Shown here piece by piece: positions 1-8,490 of a stretch of DNA of 64,000 nucleotides. Both the position numbers and the translations under genes were made by a program. The stretch spans positions 1 to 64,000 of the forward strand of contig NZ_BMEQ01000012.1 of assembly GCF_014636775.1 (NCBI RefSeq). The letters run 5' to 3'. Origin of the DNA: Kocuria dechangensis. GTDB taxonomy: Bacteria > Actinomycetota > Actinomycetes > Actinomycetales > Micrococcaceae. Below the pieces are notes generated by a model. The model saw only the letters and a list, made by a program, of their open reading frames with translations, was not told where the DNA came from and ran no database searches. Numbering within the stretch: position 1 is the stretch's first letter; each line of letters starts with the position of its first letter.

Positions 1-2
1 TC

Positions 3-221
3 TCCGACCAGGAGAAGGCGCTGCTGGTGGCCTGGTCCGCCGAGGGCTCGGTCAACCCCCAGACCGGCCGCACCTCCCCACCCCCAGGCCGGGGCAGGTT
101 CCTGCTCAAAACCGGGGAAGCCCCCGGGGTGCCGTTCCAGACCAACCTCACCGCCGGGGAACTGCGGGTCCACGACACCAACGCCGCCTGGGCCGGAGCC
201 CAAGCAAGAGTGAACGCATGA
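3..221 (+). CDS. VirB4/TraC-like conjugation ATPase, C-terminal end (partial)
   Basis: The reading frame is open from the window edge, so only the last 72 codons are visible. The tail contains PPGRGRFLLKTGE, then a run ending in a LRVHDTN motif. I associate this pattern with the C-termini of actinobacterial VirB4/TraC-type ATPases of conjugative type IV secretion systems. The Walker motifs would lie to the left of the window. Its stop codon overlaps the start of the coupling-protein gene by ATGA, so the two are translationally coupled parts of one transfer operon. The family assignment rests on the short tail plus context, so it is tentative. Confidence 0.55.
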   Translation, partial: SDQEKALLVAWSAEGSVNPQTGRTSPPPGRGRFLLKTGEAPGVPFQTNLTAGELRVHDTNAAWAGAQARVNA

Positions 222-1897
222 ACACCAACGACCAGAACCGGACCTTCATCGGCACCCTGATCCTGTTCGCCGCCGTGATGATCGCCGTGGCCCTGGTCCA
301 CCTCGGGGAGGTGCTCACCCCGGTGGCCGGGGATCTGTCGTGGAACCCCTTCACCTTAGGTGTCGAGCTGGCCACCGGGTCGGTGGACTGGCCGGCCTCC
401 GCCACCTGGCTGGTCGCAGCCGAAGCGGTCGCCGCCCTGGTGGGGGTGATGGTGTGGGGGTCCCGCACACCGTCGAGGACCCAGGAGGCCGCCCGCAGGA
501 TGAGCCCACCGGGGCGGATCACCCCGGCGATGGGCCCGGCACGTTCTGCCGAGGCCCATCGGCTCCACCCGGACGCTGAGGGCATCGGGCCGGGGCTGAC
601 GATCGGGCTGGTGGGCAAGGACCCGGTCTACCAGGGGTGGCGGGAGTGCTCGGCGCACGTGTGGGGCACCGGACGGGGCAAGACCACCTCCCAGGTCATC
701 CGCCACGCCGCCGAATCCCCCGGGGCGTTTCTGATGACCTCGAACAAGGTCGACGGGGTGGCCGAGGTGATCGCCGCCCGCACCGGGGCCGGGGCCACCG
801 TGTGGCTGTTCGACCCGCAGCGGATCTGGCGGGACAGCACCCGCCCGGCGATGGTCTTCGACCTGCTCTCAACGGTCACCGACACGGTGTCGGCCGGGGA
901 GGTGGCCGCCATCTTCGAGACCGCCTCGGCTGCCGGGGCGGCCGGTGGGAAGGGTGACCCGCAGTTCGACTCCCAGGGCCGCGACTACCTCTCCTGGTGC
1001 CTGCTAGCGGCGGCGAAAGGCGGGAGATCGCTGGCGGAAGTGCTGGGATGGGTGTCGGCGGCGGACTTTCTGGAACCGGCCCAGGCCCTGGCCCGGGCCG
1101 GCCACACCGGCCCGGCTGCAGCACTGCAGGGGATGGGGCGTCAGCCGGAGGACACTCGCGGGTCGGTGGCCGCCAGTGCCCAGCGCATGGCCTCGGCCCT
1201 GGTCCACGACGAGCTGCTGGCCTGGACCACCCCGACCCCCGGTGTCCCGGTGTTCGACCCGCACCGGTTCGTCACCAGCACCGACACCCTGATCCTGCTC
1301 ACCCAGGACGCCGCCGGCTCCGGGGCCGCCTTTGTCTCCACCTTGGTCTTTGCGGTGGTCATCGCCGCCCAGCACACCGCCCGCCGTGCCGGGGGACGCC
1401 TGCCCGTGCCGCTGGTGGCGGAGCTGGATGAGGTCGGCAACGTGGTCAAGCTCAAGCAGCTGCCCGAGTGGTACTCCTACTTCGGGTCCATGGGCATCGT
1501 CGTCTCCGCCTACTTCCAAACCCGGGGCCAAGGCGTGGACATGCTTCAACGCACCGGCTGGGACACCCTCTGGTCGGCGGCCGCGGTGAAGGTCTACGGC
1601 GGCGGCTCCGATGATGCGGAGTTCCTGGAGTCCCTGCGCAAGCTCATCGGGCAGTACGAGGCGAAAGTGCGCAGCACCTCCACCTCCCGCGGGGTCGCCT
1701 CCCGCTCGGTGCAGACACAGCAGCGCGACATCATGCCCGTCTCCACGCTCTCCGAACTGCCGGCCGGGCACGCCTGGGTGAAGACCTCCACCGGCGGGGC
1801 CACGATCGTGGCCACCGTGCGCTGGTTCGAGGACAAGACCCTGACAGCCCGCATCACCCCGGTCCTGGAACGCATCACGGAAGGACACCGCTCATGA
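218..1897 (+). CDS. TraG/VirD4-family type IV coupling protein
   Basis: This is a 559-residue protein with hydrophobic segments near residues 10-28 and 62-80, so the N-terminus is probably membrane-anchored. The Walker A motif GTGRGKTT is at about residues 150-157. A Walker B-like stretch, LVAELDEVGN, lies near residue 405 and is followed by a conserved QTRGQG. Coupling proteins of this family are hexameric ATPases that hand the relaxase-DNA complex to the mating channel. It overlaps its neighbours by four bases on both sides, placing it in the middle of an operon. Its natural partner here is the MobF relaxase at 10642-15171. The start ATG at 218 is fixed by the overlap. Confidence 0.9.
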   Translation: MNTNDQNRTFIGTLILFAAVMIAVALVHLGEVLTPVAGDLSWNPFTLGVELATGSVDWPASATWLVAAEAVAALVGVMVWGSRTPSRTQEAARRMSPPGRITPAMGPARSAEAHRLHPDAEGIGPGLTIGLVGKDPVYQGWRECSAHVWGTGRGKTTSQVIRHAAESPGAFLMTSNKVDGVAEVIAARTGAGATVWLFDPQRIWRDSTRPAMVFDLLSTVTDTVSAGEVAAIFETASAAGAAGGKGDPQFDSQGRDYLSWCLLAAAKGGRSLAEVLGWVSAADFLEPAQALARAGHTGPAAALQGMGRQPEDTRGSVAASAQRMASALVHDELLAWTTPTPGVPVFDPHRFVTSTDTLILLTQDAAGSGAAFVSTLVFAVVIAAQHTARRAGGRLPVPLVAELDEVGNVVKLKQLPEWYSYFGSMGIVVSAYFQTRGQGVDMLQRTGWDTLWSAAAVKVYGGGSDDAEFLESLRKLIGQYEAKVRSTSTSRGVASRSVQTQQRDIMPVSTLSELPAGHAWVKTSTGGATIVATVRWFEDKTLTARITPVLERITEGHRS

Positions 1898-2259
1898 GCC
1901 AATCAGCTGGCCAGAACCCGGAGACCGTGGAGGGCCCCACGCAGGAGGAGTTCGTGGCCTGGGTGCAGGAGTTCCTCTCCCGGCTGGAGTCCGTGGACCG
2001 CTCCTCCAACAGGCACTGGTGCCCGCAGTGGTGGGCGCACACCGAGGCCGTGGACCGCCTGGCCACCCTGCACGCCCAGTGGCTGGTGGCGATGGAGGAG
2101 AACAGCATGTCCTCGTGGTGGGTGGACCACTTCGACCGCCACGCCGCCGTCCTGTTCTCCCCTCACGGCCCCTTCGGGGACTGCGGCACCGCCCACGTCG
2201 CCAAAGGCGCCCGCCGCACCCTCACCACCCAGCGGCCCCCCGCCGAGTGGAGCTGGTGA
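1894..2259 (+). CDS. DUF4913 domain protein in the transfer operon
   Basis: This 121-residue protein is rich in tryptophan and histidine: WCPQWWAHTEAVDRL, then WWVDHFDRHA and a final stretch with DCGTAHVAK. The pattern matches DUF4913 proteins, which recur beside TraG-like genes on actinobacterial plasmids. The start codon overlaps the traG-like stop by four bases. The function is unknown. The neighbourhood implies a role in conjugation or plasmid biology. No membrane segment or signal peptide is visible, so it is probably cytoplasmic. Confidence 0.75.
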   Translation: MSQSAGQNPETVEGPTQEEFVAWVQEFLSRLESVDRSSNRHWCPQWWAHTEAVDRLATLHAQWLVAMEENSMSSWWVDHFDRHAAVLFSPHGPFGDCGTAHVAKGARRTLTTQRPPAEWSW

Positions 2260-2270
2260 CCTCCTAGGCC

Positions 2271-2382
2271 AGGGGCACAGCACCGTCCCTTCCCCACAGG
2301 CACTGTGCCCCTCCCAGGACAGGCATTCCTGCACTGTCTCCGAAGTGGCCGGGGAGCTTCCTTCCCAAGGCCCCCGGCCACT
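2271..2382. terminator. Two hairpins between convergent genes
   Basis: Two inverted repeats sit in the gap between the rightward transfer operon and the leftward chrA. The first pairs AGGGGCACAG (2271-2280) with CTGTGCCCCT (2303-2312). The second pairs an 11-base arm at 2344-2354 with 2372-2382. Neither has a clear T-run. The position fits termination of both convergent units. Confidence 0.5.
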
Positions 2383-2416
2383 CACCTGCACCATCCTGGC
2401 AGTGCGTACAGCTGTG

Positions 2417-3880
2417 TCAGAGGAATAAGCCGACGAGCCCCAGCAGCAGCCCGGCCAGGGCACACACCCCGAGGGTACGGAGCACGCTCCACCTCAGCCT
2501 GAAGATCATCACCAGGGCCGCCACAGCGATCAGGACCGCCCCAGGCTGGAGGCTGCTCGGCTGGGGGAGGTCCAGGTGGACCGGTCCCCAGGCCAGGGCA
2601 GTGGTGGTGGCGAAGAGGGTGTGGACGGCGAAGTAGACGGCGAGGTTGGCGATCACCCCCACCACCGCGGCGGTGATCCCGTTCAGCGCCGCCGACAGGG
2701 ACCGGTTGCCGCGCAGGCGTTCCACGTAGGGGGCGCCGAGGAAGATGAACAGGAAGCAGGGCACGAACGTCACCCAGGTCGTCAGCAGCGAGGCGATCAC
2801 CGCCGCCACCCACGGATCCAGGGTCCCGGGGTCGCGGAAGGCCCCGAGGAAGGCGACGAACTGCACCACCATGATCAGCGGCCCCGGGGTGGTCTCGGCC
2901 AGGGCGAGGCCGCGGACCATCTCCCCGGGCGCCAGCCACCCGTACGTCTGGACGGCTTGCTGGGCGACGTAGGCCAGCACCGCGTAGGCCCCGCCGAAGG
3001 TGACCAGGGCGGTGCCGGAGAAGAACAGGCCCTGCTGCGTGAACACGCTCTCCGGGCCCGTCAGCAGGGCGGCCGCCCCTACGGGGGCCAGCCACAGCGG
3101 GACCCCGACCCCCAGGACGAGCAGGGCACGGCGGGTGGAGGGACGGGACTGATGCAGGGCGTCGTCGGAAATCAAGGGTGCCGGCCCGTCGGCGGTGTCC
3201 TTCTTGGCCGGGGCTGCCATCACCGCCGGACGCACCCGGCCGATTCCCCACCCGATGGCGGCGGCTGCGGCCACGACCACGGGGAAGGGCACGTCGAAGA
3301 CGGCCAGGGCCAGGAACGAGGCCACCGCGAGGGCCACCAGCGCGGGGTGGTGCAGGGCGCGCCGGGCGACCTTGAGCACGGCCTGGGCGACGATGGCCAG
3401 CACCGCCGGGGCCAGGCCGGCGAACAGGGCGACGACAACGGCCGTCTCCCCGAAGGCGACGTAGATCCCCGAGAGCACCAGCAGGGCCACCACACCGGGC
3501 AGGACGAACAGGGTGCCGGCGATCAGCCCGCCGACGGTGCCATTGAGCAGCCAGCCGATGTAGATCGCCAGTTGCTGGGCCTCGGGCCCGGGCAGCAGGG
3601 TGCAGTAGGACAGGGCGTGCAGGAAGCGGCGCTCCCCGATCCAGCGGTGCTCGTCGACCAAACTGCGTTGCATCACGGCGATCTGACCGGCCGGCCCACC
3701 GAAGGTCTGCAGTGAGATCGCGAACCACGCCCGGGTGGCCTCGCCCAGGGGGATCAGGTCCCCGGCGCGAGTAGCAGGAGTCGTGGGAGTGGCCGTGGTG
3801 GCCTGCGTCTCGGTGGTCTGCGTCTCAGGGGTCTGCGGGTCGGCGGTGGGGTGGTCGTGGGGCGGTGGTGTGGGGTTCAT
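2417..3880 (-). CDS. chrA: ChrA-type chromate transporter
   Basis: This is a 487-residue, highly hydrophobic protein built from two homologous halves, as in long-chain chromate ion transporters (CHR family). The first half has FGGPAGQIAVMQ, LLPGPEAQQLA and GGLIAG. The second half repeats the theme with VTFGGAYAVLAYV and ETTPGPLIMVVQFVAF. CHR proteins export chromate across the membrane and confer resistance. I start at the ATG at 3880 because it overlaps the upstream chrB gene by ATGA. The longer frame reaching 4105 runs through that gene. The N-terminal 45 residues are a Thr/Pro-rich tail that is unlike the family core. Confidence 0.93.
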   Translation of the reverse strand: MNPTPPPHDHPTADPQTPETQTTETQATTATPTTPATRAGDLIPLGEATRAWFAISLQTFGGPAGQIAVMQRSLVDEHRWIGERRFLHALSYCTLLPGPEAQQLAIYIGWLLNGTVGGLIAGTLFVLPGVVALLVLSGIYVAFGETAVVVALFAGLAPAVLAIVAQAVLKVARRALHHPALVALAVASFLALAVFDVPFPVVVAAAAAIGWGIGRVRPAVMAAPAKKDTADGPAPLISDDALHQSRPSTRRALLVLGVGVPLWLAPVGAAALLTGPESVFTQQGLFFSGTALVTFGGAYAVLAYVAQQAVQTYGWLAPGEMVRGLALAETTPGPLIMVVQFVAFLGAFRDPGTLDPWVAAVIASLLTTWVTFVPCFLFIFLGAPYVERLRGNRSLSAALNGITAAVVGVIANLAVYFAVHTLFATTTALAWGPVHLDLPQPSSLQPGAVLIAVAALVMIFRLRWSVLRTLGVCALAGLLLGLVGLFL

Positions 3881-4308
3881 GGGGTGGTCCTTCCGGTGAG
3901 GACGCTGCGGCGGATGTAGTCGTAGACGGCGTCGAAGATCGGACCCGTCATGGCCAGCACGGTCTCGTCGTCGTGGGCGATGGAGAGGGCGCGCAGGAGG
4001 AGGTCGAAGCCGGGTGCTTCGGGGGCGTCGTAGAGCTCGTCCTCCAGATCGGCCTCGTGCACGATGGCGGCGATGCGCCACAGCACCGGATCGGCCAGCT
4101 CCCACCGGCGCAGGAGGGTCTCGAAGGTGCAGTCAGGCCCGTGGTGACCCAGCTCCACCCCGCGCATGTCGAAGGCGGTGGCATCGGCCGGCACCTGGTC
4201 GGGGCCGGCCACGAAGACGAACTCGGGATCCGGGTCGAGGTGGCGGCGGATCAGCCAGGCACAGGCCGCCCGGTCGATGTGCACCCCCGCCCGGGTCGCC
4301 CACCTCAT
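3877..4308 (-). CDS. chrB: ChrB C-terminal domain protein (chromate resistance)
   Basis: This 143-residue protein begins MRWATRAGVHIDRAACAWLIRRHLD and contains FVAGPDQVPADATAFDMRGVELGHHG. These match the C-terminal domain of ChrB chromate-resistance proteins, with conserved Arg, His and Asp residues. In many proteobacteria ChrB is a single chromate-sensing protein. Here the N- and C-terminal halves are separate genes overlapping by ATGA. Separate chrB N- and C-terminal genes have been described from Arthrobacter chromate loci (established knowledge, recalled). Both ends overlap neighbours by four bases, so the unit is tightly coupled. Confidence 0.85.
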   Translation of the reverse strand: MRWATRAGVHIDRAACAWLIRRHLDPDPEFVFVAGPDQVPADATAFDMRGVELGHHGPDCTFETLLRRWELADPVLWRIAAIVHEADLEDELYDAPEAPGFDLLLRALSIAHDDETVLAMTGPIFDAVYDYIRRSVLTGRTTP

Positions 4309-4817
4309 GAGGACACCTCCATGTGGTCGGTGGCCGGCTGGGCGAGCTCGCGCACGGCCTGGCGGGCCACCTCGCGCTCGGGCGGGCGGAAGAAGTCGCG
4401 GCGTTCGACCTGGCGCATCTGCCGGCGCAGTCTCTGCAGCACCTGCCCCCGCTCCGCCGGGGTGAGCGTCAGCGCCTGGTGGGCTGCCTGGGTGACCTCG
4501 GCGTACTCGGCGGCCCGGGCAGCGTTCATCGGGGCGGCCACCGCCTGCTCCTGGGCCAGGGTGGCTGGGCGTGCCACCCAGACCCCGGCCGTGCCTCCGG
4601 CCTGCTCGACGTCCCCGGCGGCCCACTCCAGCTGCTCCCGCGTGCGGGCATCAGCGGGCAGGGCGACCAGTCCGTCGGCCAGCTGGGCCACGCCCAGGCG
4701 CTTGAGCTTGCGCCACAGCGCCAGGCGTGGCGTGGAGGGCTCCCGGGGCAGGCGGTAGGTCAGCAGCACCCACTCCCCGGGCCGGTTGTCTTGTTCGAGG
4801 TTCGACATGGTGGTCAT
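4305..4817 (-). CDS. chrB: ChrB N-terminal domain protein (chromate-responsive regulator half)
   Basis: This 170-residue protein begins at ATG 4817 with MTTMSNLEQD. The core GEWVLLTYRLPREPSTPRLALWRKLKRLG followed by GLVALPA is typical of the ChrB N-terminal domain, which resembles a winged-helix fold. The C-terminal part is helical and rich in Arg and Gln. It is the first of three overlapping genes (chrB-N, chrB-C, chrA). It probably senses chromate or regulates the operon, an inference from the family. An upstream alternative start reaches 4877 but lacks family similarity. Confidence 0.85.
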   Translation of the reverse strand: MTTMSNLEQDNRPGEWVLLTYRLPREPSTPRLALWRKLKRLGVAQLADGLVALPADARTREQLEWAAGDVEQAGGTAGVWVARPATLAQEQAVAAPMNAARAAEYAEVTQAAHQALTLTPAERGQVLQRLRRQMRQVERRDFFRPPEREVARQAVRELAQPATDHMEVSS

Positions 4818-4951
4818 GCAACCACGGTTACACCCCTTCCCCCAAGGCCTCGGCACCGCTTCGTGCGAAGCCGTCATCTACCGTCAGGTACCGACACACT
4901 CCCCGGTACCCGGCCACCGCCCGCCCCGCACCCCAGGGCAGGCCGGATGTT

Positions 4952-5932
4952 TCACCCGTCCTGGAAGAGCAGCACGCCACCGGCGGCGGCGTCGCAGGTC
5001 CAGTAGTGGTTGCCCTGGGCGCCGAGGCAGTGGCCGACCTCGGGCACCTTCACTGTGCGCACCTCCTGAAGACTCTCCCGGGAGGCGTCCAGGACGGCCA
5101 GCGTGGAGCCGGGGTCGCTGCGCACGTAGAAGTAGTCCTGCTCGGCGGAGTGGCCCGGCAACGATTCCCCACCCCCCACCTCGTAGGCGCCGAGCTGGTG
5201 GCCGTCGGCGGCATCCAACAGGGTGACCTTCCCGTCCTTGGCGCAGCTGGCCAGCACGAAGGTGCCGTCCTGGTCGATGCGGGGGGAGCCGTGGGTGCCG
5301 TTGCACCCGGTGGGCCAGCGGGCCGCTTCCCGATGGGCCGGGACGTCGAGGACCACCAGGTCGTTCCCGGCGTGGGTGTAGGCCCGGGACCCGTCGGCGG
5401 AGAAGGTCAGGCCTTCCACCCCGCCGGGCACCGGGATGAACCCGCTCCGCCGAGGAGCCAGCTCGAGACTGTCCTGGAGGGTGAAGACCTCGATGCCTTC
5501 CACCCCGGGCTCGCTGATCCACAGCTCCTTCTCGGCCGCCACGTAGCGGAGGTAGTCGGGACCGCCGCCGGTGGCCACCGAGGACTTCAGCTGCCCCTCG
5601 GGGTCCAGGACGTGGATGACGCGCCCGGAACGATCCAGGGCGAAGAGCCCACCGTCCCCGGCATCCACCGAATCCACGGCCCCCGGATAGTCCACCCGGG
5701 TGGCCTGGGCCGTGGCCGGGTCCACGAGGTAGATGCCCTCGCTCCGGGCCGGGATCAGCACCCGGTCCAGGTCAGCGGTGTAGACGGTGTCGTCGAAGTC
5801 CACGTTCTCCCCACCCTGAGGCAGCTCCACCACCCGGGCCGAAGGATCAGGGGAAGTGGAAGAACCGCAGCCGACCAGTCCCGCCGTCAGCAGCGTCACT
5901 CCCGCCGGGATCCACCGGTAACTTCCCCCCAT
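4952..5932 (-). CDS. Beta-propeller (YncE-like) lipoprotein upstream of the chr genes
   Basis: This is a 326-residue secreted lipoprotein. Starting at ATG 5932 it has a signal sequence with lipobox LVGC and the acylated Cys at residue 22. The rest is a series of beta-rich repeats such as GIYLVDPATAQ, RVIHVLDPEGQ, LVVLDVPAHRE and GKVTLLDAADGHQ, typical of a six- or seven-bladed propeller. It points the same way as chrB-chrA with a 134-base gap. It could be the first gene of the chromate operon or an independent gene. Such propellers often bind metals or proteins outside the membrane. The ligand cannot be read from the sequence. Confidence 0.7.
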   Translation of the reverse strand: MGGSYRWIPAGVTLLTAGLVGCGSSTSPDPSARVVELPQGGENVDFDDTVYTADLDRVLIPARSEGIYLVDPATAQATRVDYPGAVDSVDAGDGGLFALDRSGRVIHVLDPEGQLKSSVATGGGPDYLRYVAAEKELWISEPGVEGIEVFTLQDSLELAPRRSGFIPVPGGVEGLTFSADGSRAYTHAGNDLVVLDVPAHREAARWPTGCNGTHGSPRIDQDGTFVLASCAKDGKVTLLDAADGHQLGAYEVGGGESLPGHSAEQDYFYVRSDPGSTLAVLDASRESLQEVRTVKVPEVGHCLGAQGNHYWTCDAAAGGVLLFQDG

Positions 5933-6172
5933 GATGGCCACCCCTTCCGTCTCCCAGGCCGCGTGCAACGGCTCGGTTGGTTCACCCCAATAAAGAGTCT
6001 GCGGCCCCATCAGCACCGGAGGTAGGTCTGCGGGCCCCCCAACGCCGGGCCATCAGGCATTAGAGGCTGCGACAGAGCCGTTCCTGCGACAGCCCCGCGA
6101 GACTCGACCATGGTTGATGGTGGGGATGGTGCGGCCTGCCCACTGGCTCAAGGGTCTGTGGGGAGCTACGTC

Positions 6173-7129
6173 CTAGTGGCGCAGGGTGTGGGAGGGGGTG
6201 ACGCCGTAGGCCTGGCGGTGGCGGCGGGCGAAGTCCCCGGGGTGGGCGAAGCCCCAGCGGGCGGCGATGTCCTTGACGGTGTCCCCGCCGGCCGGATTGG
6301 CACCCACCAGATCTCGGTGGGCGGCGGCCAGGCGCAGCCCGCGCAGATAGGCGCCGGCTGTGGTGCCGGTGTGGGTGCGGAAGGCTCGGGTGAGTTCGAT
6401 GGTAGATACCCCGGCGTGGCGGGCGACGTCCTCGAGGGTGATCGGCAGTGACAAGGTGGCGTGAATGAACTCCACGGCCTGCGTGTAGGCCGCCTGCCGG
6501 GTCGCCACAGAGGCCCGGCGCGCCTGGGGGTCTCCAGCCAGGGGGAAGGCCTCCAGGGTGGCCACGGCCAGCCGGCGCAGCAGGTCAGCCCGCAGCAGGG
6601 GGATCTCGGCGGTGGCGGGGTCGGTGAGGGCCTCGTGCACGAACCAGTAGGTGGCCTGCCAGTAGGCGCCCATGGCCGCCGAGACCGGGTGCGGGGCGGT
6701 GAAGCCGATCGTGAGGTGCTCGTCGCCGTAGACGGTGCGGGCGATCTCCTCCAGGGCGCCCGAGCCGAGGTTGGCTGAGTCCACGCTCAGGTGCTCGGAC
6801 TCCCCGTAGTAGTGCTGTCCGGGCTGGAGCAGGAACGCGTTGGGGCCCGTGCCCGCCCGGTCATCGATCTGCCAGCGGAGGGATCCGGCGGCTGGGGCGA
6901 TCACCGAGAAGGCCTGTTCCTGGATCATGTGCCCGGCGACGGTGCCGTGGAAGTGCATCCGGCCCAGGGTCAGGTCGGCGTCCCCGTGGATGTCCTGGCT
7001 GTAGCGGAACGAGCGCGGGTCGGTCACCCGGCCCATGCGGGCCCGGGCGTAGACCTGCTGCAAGGCCTCATTGCCCACCTCGGGCTCGGTGGTGGCGAAG
7101 TGCAGGTGGATCGGCGCTGGGCGGTTCAC
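6173..7129 (-). CDS. AraC-family transcriptional regulator
   Basis: This 318-residue protein has an N-terminal ligand-binding-like domain (residues about 1-200) and a C-terminal AraC double helix-turn-helix. The latter shows ITLEDVARHAGVSTIELTRAFRTHTGTTAGAYLRGLRL, then VKDIAARWGFAHPGDFARRHRQAYGVTPSHTLR. I choose GTG 7129 because AGGAGAAGG lies just upstream, rather than the distal TTG at 7162. It is followed upstream by a second regulator of the same architecture, so the two look like diverged duplicates. The targets are unknown. The adjacent unrecognised genes at 8491-9930 are candidates. Confidence 0.85.
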   Translation of the reverse strand: MNRPAPIHLHFATTEPEVGNEALQQVYARARMGRVTDPRSFRYSQDIHGDADLTLGRMHFHGTVAGHMIQEQAFSVIAPAAGSLRWQIDDRAGTGPNAFLLQPGQHYYGESEHLSVDSANLGSGALEEIARTVYGDEHLTIGFTAPHPVSAAMGAYWQATYWFVHEALTDPATAEIPLLRADLLRRLAVATLEAFPLAGDPQARRASVATRQAAYTQAVEFIHATLSLPITLEDVARHAGVSTIELTRAFRTHTGTTAGAYLRGLRLAAAHRDLVGANPAGGDTVKDIAARWGFAHPGDFARRHRQAYGVTPSHTLRH

Positions 7130-7296
7130 GGACCTTCTCCTGTGCTGTGGAGGAGCCGACAAGAGGCCACTGGAGTCTTACCCCGGCAGGGTCGGCTCCG
7201 CGCAGTGGACGTCATGTCCACCAGGCTAGCCAGTGGTGCCCGCCCCGCCCAGGCCCGGGTCGGCGGGGGCACCGGTGGTCGTGCACCGGAGACCGA

Positions 7297-8250
7297 TCAG
7301 CTGCGCAGGGTGGCGGCAGGGTCCTGCCCGTACCGCCGGCGGTAGGCGGCGGCGAAGCGTCCCCGGTGGGGGATCTGCCACCGGGCAACGATGGCCGCCA
7401 CCGTCACCCCGGTCCTGGGGTCCCCGGCCTGCAGGTCCCGATGGGCGGCTTCCAGGCGGGCAGCGTGCAGGTAGGCCATCGGGGTGGTGTCCAGCTCACG
7501 GCGGAAGGCTGCCTGCAGACCCCGAATGCTCAGCCCGGAAGCGGCGGCGATCTGGGCCACCGTGAGGTCCTCATCCAGGTGGGCGTCGATGAACGCCGCG
7601 GCTCCCCGGACGCCTCCCGGCGCCGGTGAAGGACTGTCCGTGGCGGGTGGGGCCAGGAAGGTGCTGGGGAAGGTGTGCAGCAGGGCGGTGGTCAGTGACC
7701 GGACCGCCTCGGCACGCAACAAGGGGTTGCTCATCACCTCGTTGTTGGGCAGCAAACCGCGGTGCAGATGGGTCACCGCACTGAGCCAGTACCGGGCCAT
7801 GACCGCCGAGACCGGACGGGTGCCGGTGAACTCGAGGTGGAACGCCTCCACGCCCAGCAACTGACGGGCGTGGTCCTCCACGGCGGTGACGTCCAGGCCC
7901 ACGGTGAGCAGGTCCAGGTCCTGCCAGTGGCCGGGCAGCAGACCTGGAGAGAACAGGAACGGGCCTCGTGGTGGGAACCGGCTCCGGATGCCGGTGGCGC
8001 CTCCGGTGCCGTTGAGCACCTGCCCCACCCGTACCACGCGGGGGTCGTGCTCGGCCTCGAGGACCGCCGCACCGCCCAGGCGCATCCGCCCGAACCGCAT
8101 GGGACCCTCACCGGCCCCGGACAACGACAAGTAGAACGGCCCGTCGGCTTCTGCCGGCGTCGCCCGCAGCCCGAAGACTTCTTGGAAAACGGCCAGGCCC
8201 GCCGTCGCATCGCAGGTGGTGAACACCCCCGGCGGCCTCTGAACCCCCAT
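7297..8250 (-). CDS. AraC-family transcriptional regulator (second copy)
   Basis: This 317-residue protein has the same length and domain order as the regulator at 6173-7129. The C-terminal DNA-binding domain contains LTVAQIAAASGLSIRGLQAAFRRELDTTPMAYLHAARLEAAHRDL and a second helix-turn-helix ending RYGQDPAATLR. I start at ATG 8250 (MGVQRPPGV) because the upstream extension to 8331 is low-complexity Arg/Gly. It lies on the same strand as its paralogue, 167 bases away. No ligand is recognised. Confidence 0.83.
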   Translation of the reverse strand: MGVQRPPGVFTTCDATAGLAVFQEVFGLRATPAEADGPFYLSLSGAGEGPMRFGRMRLGGAAVLEAEHDPRVVRVGQVLNGTGGATGIRSRFPPRGPFLFSPGLLPGHWQDLDLLTVGLDVTAVEDHARQLLGVEAFHLEFTGTRPVSAVMARYWLSAVTHLHRGLLPNNEVMSNPLLRAEAVRSLTTALLHTFPSTFLAPPATDSPSPAPGGVRGAAAFIDAHLDEDLTVAQIAAASGLSIRGLQAAFRRELDTTPMAYLHAARLEAAHRDLQAGDPRTGVTVAAIVARWQIPHRGRFAAAYRRRYGQDPAATLRS

Positions 8251-8490
8251 GTCAGCCAGGGTACAGGCCCGCCCCGGCCTCGACGCGGTTCCCGACCTGC
8301 CCCGGCTCCGACCACCGGCACCGTGGTGCACCGGGGAGCCCTCTGCCGGAGCCCTCGACCGGTCGGTCGCAGTGTCGAAGGCTCGCTGACGCGCCGGTGC
8401 CCTGGGCCCGGGCCCGTGAGTGTTGCCCGGGGTGGTCGGTGCCGTGCGGGTCGATGACCGACTGGTGAAGGCGATGGAGCGTGATCGTAC

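Noticed and set aside
4727-6025. Rightward open frame of 432 codons
   Set aside because: It is antisense to the propeller lipoprotein and has no recognisable domain.
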